The position numbers were made by a program, and so were the translations under genes. From the NCBI GenBank assembly GCA_030146505.1, contig JASLCO010000129.1, positions 1-15,006 of the forward strand: a stretch of DNA of 15,006 nt, written 5' to 3'. Positions within the stretch are counted from its first letter, which is position 1. Each line of letters opens with the position of its first letter. This stretch comes from Moraxellaceae bacterium (GTDB taxonomy: Bacteria > Pseudomonadota > Gammaproteobacteria > Pseudomonadales > Moraxellaceae). Under the pieces are notes generated by a model. It did no database searches, was not told where the DNA came from, and saw nothing but the letters and a program-made list of their open reading frames with translations. Below, one piece after another: positions 6,261 through 11,940 of the stretch.

Positions 6261-7112
6261 CTACCGCAATGCCCACTCATCCCGGTTTTGTGCCACCACT
6301 TCCCGCAGGGCCGCCAGCGCCACCGTCAAGGCTTCGCTTTTCCGCTGGCGCGGGTAGACCAGGTAAACGGGATAGGAAAATTCCGGCGCCTCCGGCACGC
6401 GGCCGAGGCGTCCGTCGGCGAGGTGGCGTTGCACGGCGCGGGTGCGGAAGTAGCCGCTGCCGCCGTTTTCCAGCAGGAAATAAAGCGCCAGCGGCCCGAG
6501 ATCCAGTGTCAGGCCCGCGCGGGCGCGCAGCGGCAGCGCGGCGTCGTGCTGGCGCCGGAAATCCTCGCCCCAGTCCACGTAGACATAATCACCGTCGAGC
6601 GCCGTGGTGCGCACCAGGATCAGTTTTTCTTCCAGCAACTGTTCCACCTGCATGCCGGGCCAGTAGTCCGGCTGGTGCACGAGTGCCGCATCGAGCACGC
6701 CGTGCTCGAGTTTTTCATGCAGGGTGCGGCGCTCGCTGGTTTCCGCATTCACGGCCAGCGCCGGTTGCTGGCGGCGCAGATGGCTGAGCCAGTCCAGGAG
6801 GAGGGGATTCCAGAGGCTGACTTCGCTGCCGATGGCGAGGATGTCGCCCGTGCCTTCGGGCAGCGGCAGTTCGCGGCGGGCGGCTTCCCAGGTCTGCACA
6901 AGCTGGCTGGCATGGTTGACGAAACGCTCGCCGTGCTCGGTGAGGCGGGCGCCGCCGCGATTGCGTATGAAGAGCGCGCAGCCGAGCTGGCCTTCCAGGT
7001 TCTGCACACGCGCGGTGACGGCGGTCTGGGTGACATGCAGGCGCTCGGCGGCGGCGATGAAACTGCCGCAGCGGGCAATCTCGAGAAAGGTACGGGCGAG
7101 GTCGATATCCAT
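6261..7112 (-). CDS. LysR-type transcriptional regulator, HdfR-like
   Basis: The 283-residue product begins with the LysR winged HTH (DLARTFLEIARCGSFIAAAERLHVTQTAVTARVQNLE, about 4-40, and ALFIRNRGGARLTEHGERF, 46-64), followed by an effector-binding domain. From memory it resembles E. coli HdfR more than CysB: shared features include TWEAARRE after the HTH, SLWNPLLLDWL, and VYVDWGEDFRRQH in the effector domain. Overall length also fits HdfR (about 280) rather than CysB (about 324). It is transcribed away from the sulfite reductase operon with a 115-base shared intergenic region, the usual layout for a LysR protein that controls its divergent neighbour. The effector is unknown. Start ATG at 7112; only a weak AAAAGG precedes it. 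Confidence 0.9.
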   Translation of the reverse strand: MDIDLARTFLEIARCGSFIAAAERLHVTQTAVTARVQNLEGQLGCALFIRNRGGARLTEHGERFVNHASQLVQTWEAARRELPLPEGTGDILAIGSEVSLWNPLLLDWLSHLRRQQPALAVNAETSERRTLHEKLEHGVLDAALVHQPDYWPGMQVEQLLEEKLILVRTTALDGDYVYVDWGEDFRRQHDAALPLRARAGLTLDLGPLALYFLLENGGSGYFRTRAVQRHLADGRLGRVPEAPEFSYPVYLVYPRQRKSEALTVALAALREVVAQNRDEWALR

Positions 7113-7124
7113 GGGAATGGGGCC

Positions 7125-7170
7125 TTTTATATCAACCTTTTGAATATGAAAGAGGATTCTATTTCATTAT
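7125..7170. promoter_or_regulatory. AT-rich operator/promoter region between LysR gene and sulfite reductase operon
   Basis: A block of low GC in a GC-rich region contains two imperfect dyads suited to LysR binding. ATATCAA (7129-7135) faces TTGAATAT (7140-7147) around CCTT, and ATGAAA (7146-7151) faces TTTCAT (7162-7167) with ten bases between. On the minus strand TATAAA (complement of 7126-7131) could be the LysR gene -10, in which case the first dyad would cover that promoter and allow autorepression. No strong -35/-10 pair for the rightward operon was found. Confidence 0.5.
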
Positions 7171-7227
7171 CCAGAGGGCAGACAGGGACGGATACTGCCT
7201 CGCCTTGACGGCATCGCGAGACCTTCC

Positions 7228-8979
7228 ATGACGGCCCCCCTGGCGCCCGCCCTTTTCACGGAACCCCAATGGCAGGCGGTGCAGCAGTTGCTGCGCGACC
7301 TCGACCGGCAGCAGGCGCTCTGGCTGAGCGGTTTCCTGGCCGGCCAGGGCAGCGAGGCGGCGACGGCTCCCGTGGCGGCCACAGCGCCTGCTGTTTCCCG
7401 TCTCCTCATCGCCTTCGGCAGTGAAACCGGCAATGGCGAAGCGCTGGCCCGGCAACTGGCGAGCCTGGCCAGCGAGGCGGGCCTGGTGGCGGAGGTGGCC
7501 AGTCTGGCCGGCCTGCGCCTGCGCCAGTTGCTCAAGCAGCAGCGCCTGCTGCTCATTTGCAGCACGCATGGTGACGGCGATCCGCCCGAGCCGGCCACGG
7601 CTTTTTACGACAGCCTCATGCACAGCGATGCCCCCGCATTTGCGCAACTGGAATACGCGGTGCTGGCGCTGGGCGACAGCAGCTACGAGCATTTTTGCGC
7701 GACCGGGCGCGAGCTGGATGAACGGCTAGCGGCGCTGGGCGCCAAGCGGCTGTTGCCGCGCTGCGAATGCGATGTGGATTTTGCGCAGCCGGCGCGCGAG
7801 TGGATGCGTGAAGTGCTGGCGCGACTGCCCGCTGCCGCTGCGGCCAGGCCACAGGCCGCCACCCTGCCCGCCCTGCGCGAAAGCGCGCCGCGCTACAGCA
7901 AGCAGGCGCCGCTCACGGTGGAAGTGCTGGGCAATATCTGCCTGAGCGCGGCCACCCGCCGCGATGCTGTCCACCATATCGAACTGGCGCTGGAGGCGGA
8001 GGATTTCCCGCTGGAGCCCGGCGATGCCGTGGGCGTGCTCACCGACAATCCGCCCGCGCTCGTGGCTGCCCTGCTCAATGCCACCGGCCTTGCCGGCGAG
8101 CAGCCGGTGATGCAGGACGGGAAAGCCATGCCGCTGGTGCAGGCCCTGCGCGAGGAATGCAACCTCACCATCGCCGGCAAGCACTTCCTGGAAATCTGGG
8201 CCGAGCTCAGCGGCAGTGCCGAATTGCGCGCCATCGTGGCGGACGGCAGCCGGCAGCGCGATTTCCTGCGCCAGTGGCAGATCATCGACATCGTCACGCA
8301 GTGGCCGGCGCACCCCGAGGCGCAAACCCTGGTGGATGGCCTGCGTCCCCTGCAGCCGCGCCTTTACGACGTGGCCAATAGCCTGCGCCAGGTGGCGGAC
8401 GAGTTGCACCTCACCGTGCGCCGCTACCGTTACCCCTTCCGCAACCGCGAGGAAACCGGCATTGCCTCGGACCATCTGCTCAGGTTGCAGGCGGGCGAGC
8501 GCCTGCGCCTTTATCCGCACCGCAACGCCCGTTTCCACCTGCCCGATGACCATCACGCGCCGCTGATCCTGGTGGCCGAGGGCACCGGCATCGCGCCCTA
8601 CCGCGCTTTCTTGCAGGAGATTCTGGCGAGTGGCCGCAGCCATTCCTGCTGGCTGTTCTTCGGCGAACAGGATTTCCGCGAGGATTTTCTCTACCAGACC
8701 GATTGGCAGGAAGCGCGCCGGCACAAGGTGCTGGAGTGCATCACGCCGGTTTTCAGCCGGGCCCGGCCGGAACCCTCGTTGGCCGATGCCATGGCAGCGG
8801 CGCTGGCCGGGCAGGCCGACGGCATCGGCGAATGGCTGGCGCGTGGGGCGCATCTTTATTTCTGCGGCGACAAGGCCTTGATGGAAGCGTGCGAACAGCG
8901 CCTGCAAGCGCTGCCGGCCCTGGCGCCTGCCTGGGAAAACCTGCGGCAGGAAAAGCGCCTGCACCGCAATCTTTACTGA
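7228..8979 (+). CDS. cysJ: Sulfite reductase flavoprotein subunit (CysJ-like diflavin reductase)
   Basis: This subunit passes electrons from NADPH through FAD and FMN to the hemoprotein that reduces sulfite to sulfide. The 583 residues (E. coli CysJ 599) contain a flavodoxin domain with IAFGSETGNGEAL (61-73), STHGDGDPPEP (112-122) and LALGDSSYEHF (146-156); a connecting/FAD domain with RLYDVANS (378-385) and GIAS (411-414); and an NADP domain with EGTGIAPYRAF (451-461), FFGEQDFREDFLYQ (477-490), a Ser-Arg pair (510-511), YFCGD (544-548) and a C-terminal Tyr. Two oddities by eye: the FAD motif RxYS reads RLYD, and the Lys and Tyr that follow Ser-Arg in E. coli (NADPH 2'-phosphate site) are Pro and Leu. 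ATG at 7228 has a weak GAGA six bases upstream. First gene of a five-gene operon; the hemoprotein gene begins 13 bases after its stop. Confidence 0.9.
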   Translation: MTAPLAPALFTEPQWQAVQQLLRDLDRQQALWLSGFLAGQGSEAATAPVAATAPAVSRLLIAFGSETGNGEALARQLASLASEAGLVAEVASLAGLRLRQLLKQQRLLLICSTHGDGDPPEPATAFYDSLMHSDAPAFAQLEYAVLALGDSSYEHFCATGRELDERLAALGAKRLLPRCECDVDFAQPAREWMREVLARLPAAAAARPQAATLPALRESAPRYSKQAPLTVEVLGNICLSAATRRDAVHHIELALEAEDFPLEPGDAVGVLTDNPPALVAALLNATGLAGEQPVMQDGKAMPLVQALREECNLTIAGKHFLEIWAELSGSAELRAIVADGSRQRDFLRQWQIIDIVTQWPAHPEAQTLVDGLRPLQPRLYDVANSLRQVADELHLTVRRYRYPFRNREETGIASDHLLRLQAGERLRLYPHRNARFHLPDDHHAPLILVAEGTGIAPYRAFLQEILASGRSHSCWLFFGEQDFREDFLYQTDWQEARRHKVLECITPVFSRARPEPSLADAMAAALAGQADGIGEWLARGAHLYFCGDKALMEACEQRLQALPALAPAWENLRQEKRLHRNLY

Positions 8980-8992
8980 ACCGGAGCCCTTG

Positions 8993-10705
8993 ATGAGCCG
9001 TCGCCAGGTAATCCGCAGCGTTGACCTCAGCCAGCCGGTCGACAGCCTGCATGCCAATGAACAACTCAAGCAGCGCAGCAATTACCTGCGCGGCACCATT
9101 GCGCGCGGTCTGGAAGACACGCTGACTGGCGCCGTGCCGGGCGATGATCCCCTGCTGATGAAATTCCACGGCATCTACCAGCAGGACAACCGCGACATCC
9201 GTGCCGAACGCGCGCAACGCCGGCTCGAGCCCGATTACCAGTTCATGGTGCGCCTGCGCATTCCCGGCGGCCTGCTCACGCGTGCGCAATGGCAGGGACT
9301 GGATGCCATTTCGCGCCGCCATGCCGAACGCGGCCTGCGCATCACCACGCGCCAGACCCTGCAATTCCACGGCGTGCGCAAGCCCGGGCTGCGCGCCTTC
9401 ATGCAGGACGTGCGCGCACTGGGACTGGACACCATCGCCGCCTGCGGCGATGACAGCCGTGGCGTGGTCTGCGGTGCCAATCCAGCGCTGTCCGCCGTGC
9501 ACCGGCAGGTGGCGGAGCTGGCGCGCGCCACCAGTGCGCGCCTCATCCCCAAGACGCGGGCCTATCCGGAAACCTGGTATGGCGAAAATCCCGCGCCGCA
9601 GGGCGGCCACGAAGACCCGCTCTATGGTGAGCTTTACCTGCCGCGCAAATTCAAGGTGGGTTATGCGATTCCGCCCGGCAACGACATCGACGTGTACGGC
9701 CAGGATCTCGGGCTCATCGCCATTGTCGAAAACGGCGCGCTCGCCGGCTTCAATGTCTGCGTCGGTGGCGGCATGGGCCAGCTCGACAACCGCGAGGACA
9801 GTTATCCGCGCCTGGCCGAGCAGCTGGGTTTCATTCCGGCGCATGAAGCCCCGGCCTTTGCGGAAATCGTCATGGGCATGCAGCGCGATTATGGCGACCG
9901 CAAGGACCGCCACCGCGCACGCTTCAAGTACACGCTGGACCGCCTCGGCAACGACTGGTTCCTGGAGACGCTGGCCGAGCGCCGGGGCCGAGCGCTTGCG
10001 CCCGCGCGCGCCATGCGCTTCACGCACAATGGCGACACGCCGGGCTGGCAGCAGGGCGACGACGGCCTCTGGCACGGCACGCTGCATATCGAAAGCGGCC
10101 GCATAGACGGCAGCCTGCGCGAACGCCTGCAGGGGTTTTTCCAGCACTACGGCGGCAGCGTGCGCCTCACCACCAACCAGAACCTGCAGCTGGTGAATGT
10201 TGGCGCACACGAACTGGAGCAAGTGCAATGGCGGCTGGACGACCTGGACCTTGCCGCGCTGCTGCATCCGCACAGCCAGGAAGCGCACACGCTCTCCTGC
10301 GTGGCCCTGCCCACCTGCGGCCTGGCCATGGCCGAGGCCGAACGCTACCTGCCGGCGCTGCTGGAACTGTTCAACCGCCTCAAGGCGCAATACGGCCTTG
10401 CCGACACGCCCGTCACGCTGCGCCTGACCGGCTGCCCCAATGGCTGCGCGCGTCCTTATCTCGCCGAAATCGCGCTCACCGGGCGCGCCCCCGGCCTCTA
10501 CAACCTTTACCTGGGCGGCAGCTTCCACGGTGACCGCCTGAACCGCCTTTACGCCAGCAATGTCAACGAAGACCGCTTCCTCGCGCTGCTGGCGCCCTTG
10601 TTCGCCCGCTTCGCCCATGGCCGCGAAAAAGACGAGCACTTCGGGGATTTCCTGCACCGCAGTGGCCTGCTGGAACATCCTGCTCCCCTGAACGATCTGC
10701 CCTGA
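8993..10705 (+). CDS. cysI: Sulfite reductase hemoprotein subunit (CysI-like)
   Basis: The siroheme and 4Fe-4S enzyme catalyses six-electron reduction of sulfite to sulfide. The 570 residues equal the E. coli CysI length and align throughout: SNYLRGTIA (29-37), FHGIYQQDNRDIRAERA (58-74), TTRQTLQFHG (118-127), LPRKFK (216-221), NQNLQLVNV (395-403). The four cluster ligands are intact, CVALPTC (436-442) and TGCPNGCAR (479-487; Cys481, Cys485), as are the sulfite-binding positions Arg87, Arg156, Lys219 and Lys221 as judged by eye. This looks like an active assimilatory-type enzyme and not the spf/DsrAB type. The ATG at 8993 is chosen over the TTG at 8990 because GGAG lies six bases before it. 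cysH does not follow, as it would in many enterobacteria; three DsrE/H-like genes do. Confidence 0.95.
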   Translation: MSRRQVIRSVDLSQPVDSLHANEQLKQRSNYLRGTIARGLEDTLTGAVPGDDPLLMKFHGIYQQDNRDIRAERAQRRLEPDYQFMVRLRIPGGLLTRAQWQGLDAISRRHAERGLRITTRQTLQFHGVRKPGLRAFMQDVRALGLDTIAACGDDSRGVVCGANPALSAVHRQVAELARATSARLIPKTRAYPETWYGENPAPQGGHEDPLYGELYLPRKFKVGYAIPPGNDIDVYGQDLGLIAIVENGALAGFNVCVGGGMGQLDNREDSYPRLAEQLGFIPAHEAPAFAEIVMGMQRDYGDRKDRHRARFKYTLDRLGNDWFLETLAERRGRALAPARAMRFTHNGDTPGWQQGDDGLWHGTLHIESGRIDGSLRERLQGFFQHYGGSVRLTTNQNLQLVNVGAHELEQVQWRLDDLDLAALLHPHSQEAHTLSCVALPTCGLAMAEAERYLPALLELFNRLKAQYGLADTPVTLRLTGCPNGCARPYLAEIALTGRAPGLYNLYLGGSFHGDRLNRLYASNVNEDRFLALLAPLFARFAHGREKDEHFGDFLHRSGLLEHPAPLNDLP

Positions 10706-10729
10706 CCATCCCAGCTAGAGGAGACTGCC

Positions 10730-11056
10730 GTGTCGCGATATTTCTTCATCCAGAGCCAGGACCCCTTCACGGAGTCCCGCACCCACCAGCAGTTCGATCT
10801 TGCCAAGCGCCTGGCCGGCGCCGGGCACGAGGTCACTCTGCTGCTGGTGCAGAACGCCGTGATCGTTGCGCGCCGTGGCGCCCGCTACATGCTCTTCGAT
10901 GTGCTCCAGGAAAACGGCGTCACGCTCAAGGCCGACGGCTTTTCCATGCAGCAGCGCGACCTTGCCCCCGACCAGCTCAAGAACGGCGTCAGCCCCGGCG
11001 ACATCGGCCTTGCCATCGACGCCATGCTCAATGGCGACAAAGTGATCTGGAACTGA
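10730..11056 (+). CDS. DsrE-family small protein (first of a DsrEFH-like triad)
   Basis: The 108-residue product has the DsrE fold pattern: a beta strand YFFIQSQDPF, a helix with QQFDLAKRLAGAGHEVTLLLVQNAV, an Arg-rich turn, then GVTLKADGFSMQQRDL and a closing MLNGDKVIWN, a type of ending I recall from many DsrE-family proteins. It contains no cysteine at all, so it cannot carry persulfide itself; in DsrEFH and TusBCD one member is likewise structural (DsrF/TusC). Start is GTG at 10730 with a strong AGAGGAG six bases upstream. It follows the hemoprotein gene by 24 bases and precedes the second DsrE-like gene by 30. Its role in sulfur relay is inference from fold and context. Confidence 0.82.
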   Translation: MSRYFFIQSQDPFTESRTHQQFDLAKRLAGAGHEVTLLLVQNAVIVARRGARYMLFDVLQENGVTLKADGFSMQQRDLAPDQLKNGVSPGDIGLAIDAMLNGDKVIWN

Positions 11057-11086
11057 AAAAACATCCCCGACCCGGAGACCTGCCTC

Positions 11087-11500
11087 ATGAGCCAGGAAAA
11101 AACCCTGACCTTCGCCTTCATGGACCCGCCTTTTGAAAACGAAAGGACGGTGACTTTCTTCCGCCTGCTGGATGCCGCCCTGGAACGCGGTGCCAATGTC
11201 AATGTGTTTGCCTACGAAGGTGCCGTTGCGTTGTCCTTCGCGCGCCAGCAACCCCACGGTAATTCCGTGCACGGCCACGACACCGAAAAAGAAGCGCATC
11301 CGCTCACGCGTGACTGGATTGCCGCGCTGCAGCAAAAAGCCGGCAAGCTCAATCTTTCATTCAACTGGGTGAATTGCGGCCTGTGCGTGGACGAGCGCGG
11401 CGTGAACGAGGCCATAGACGGTTGCAGCCGTGGCGGCCCGCCCGATCTCTGGCGCCATGCCCTCAATTCCACCAACACCCTGACCATCGGTACGAGGTAA
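11087..11500 (+). CDS. DsrE/TusD-like protein with CxxC (second of triad)
   Basis: This 137-residue protein again has the DsrE fold pattern: a first strand TLTFAFMDPPF, a helix TVTFFRLLDAALERGANVNVFAYEGAV, and a later strand that leads into NWVNCGLCVDERG. In TusD and DsrE the active cysteine that carries persulfide sits at the matching place, just before a xRG turn, so Cys97 or Cys100 is the candidate acceptor; a further cysteine is at 113. The His-rich loop (about 56-71) between strand and helix is longer than I expect for TusD. ATG at 11087 has GGAG nine bases upstream. The next gene begins 3 bases after its stop, which indicates translational coupling. Confidence 0.82.
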   Translation: MSQEKTLTFAFMDPPFENERTVTFFRLLDAALERGANVNVFAYEGAVALSFARQQPHGNSVHGHDTEKEAHPLTRDWIAALQQKAGKLNLSFNWVNCGLCVDERGVNEAIDGCSRGGPPDLWRHALNSTNTLTIGTR

Positions 11501-11503
11501 GCC

Positions 11504-11884
11504 ATGAAAGTGCTGCAAGTGATTGAACAGGCCTTCCGCACCCTGGTGGAAGAACAGGACGACACCATGCTCTGGCTGGTGGGTTCCATGCGCGGTGCCG
11601 ACGCCGACGTTTCCGTGCTGCTCGCCGGCAACGCCGCCTGCTATGCCGTGCAGCGCCGCCGCCAGCCCGCGCTCGTGCTGGGAGAATGGCAGCAGCGCGA
11701 GCCCGCTGACCTCACGCGCGACATCGGCAATCTCGTGAAAAAAGGCGTGCCGGTTTACGTGGTGCAGGAAGACCTTAACGAGCGCGGCCTGGCCGACGCC
11801 CGGGTATTGCCCGGCGTGCAGGTCATCATCCGCTTCACGCTGGTCTCGCTGTACGAACAGGCCGACCAGATCTGGCACTGGTAG
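11504..11884 (+). CDS. DsrH/TusB-like protein (third of triad)
   Basis: The 126-residue product resembles DsrH/TusB in its C-terminal half: VPVYVVQEDLNERGLADARVLPGVQVI recalls VYALNEDLIARGL of TusB, and it ends in Trp as TusB does. The N-terminal part (MKVLQVIEQAFRTLVEEQDD, TMLWLVGSMRGADADVSVLLAGNAACYAV) contains the single cysteine, Cys59, preceding a helix. It is about 30 residues longer than TusB. A GAGG at 11494-11497 lies within the end of the upstream gene, six bases before the ATG, so the two are coupled. It is the last gene of the operon; a strong hairpin follows 14 bases after its stop. The proposed role is as partner in a heteromeric sulfurtransferase with the two preceding proteins. 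Confidence 0.75.
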   Translation: MKVLQVIEQAFRTLVEEQDDTMLWLVGSMRGADADVSVLLAGNAACYAVQRRRQPALVLGEWQQREPADLTRDIGNLVKKGVPVYVVQEDLNERGLADARVLPGVQVIIRFTLVSLYEQADQIWHW

Positions 11885-11897
11885 TGCCTTGTAGCGT

Positions 11898-11924
11898 GCT
11901 TCCGGTGCGTGTAGCACCGGAAGC
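11898..11924. terminator. Strong hairpin between convergent operon end and priA end
   Basis: GCTTCCGGTGC (11898-11908) pairs perfectly with GCACCGGAAGC (11914-11924) around a 5-base loop. It lies in the 56-base gap between the convergent DsrH-like gene (stop at 11884) and priA (stop at 11941). No T-tract follows on either strand (plus strand continues GTCATAAAAA), so it is not a classical Rho-independent terminator; it may protect 3' ends or act with Rho. Confidence 0.55.
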
Positions 11925-11940
11925 GTCATAAAAAGCAAGG

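Noticed and set aside
6261..7112. Calling the LysR gene cysB because of the adjacent sulfite reductase genes
   Set aside because: Length and internal motifs fit the HdfR-like group better than CysB.
7726..9081. Minus-strand open frame of 451 codons opposite cysJ
   Set aside because: Antisense to the CysJ-like gene, no domain, no ribosome site recognised.
8753..10678. Minus-strand open frame of 641 codons opposite the sulfite reductase hemoprotein gene
   Set aside because: Composition artefact of GC-rich codon bias; the plus strand encodes an unmistakable CysI with intact cluster ligands.
11898..11924. Classical Rho-independent terminator for the sulfite reductase operon
   Set aside because: The stem is excellent but no T-tract follows on either strand, so it is reported only as a hairpin of uncertain function.
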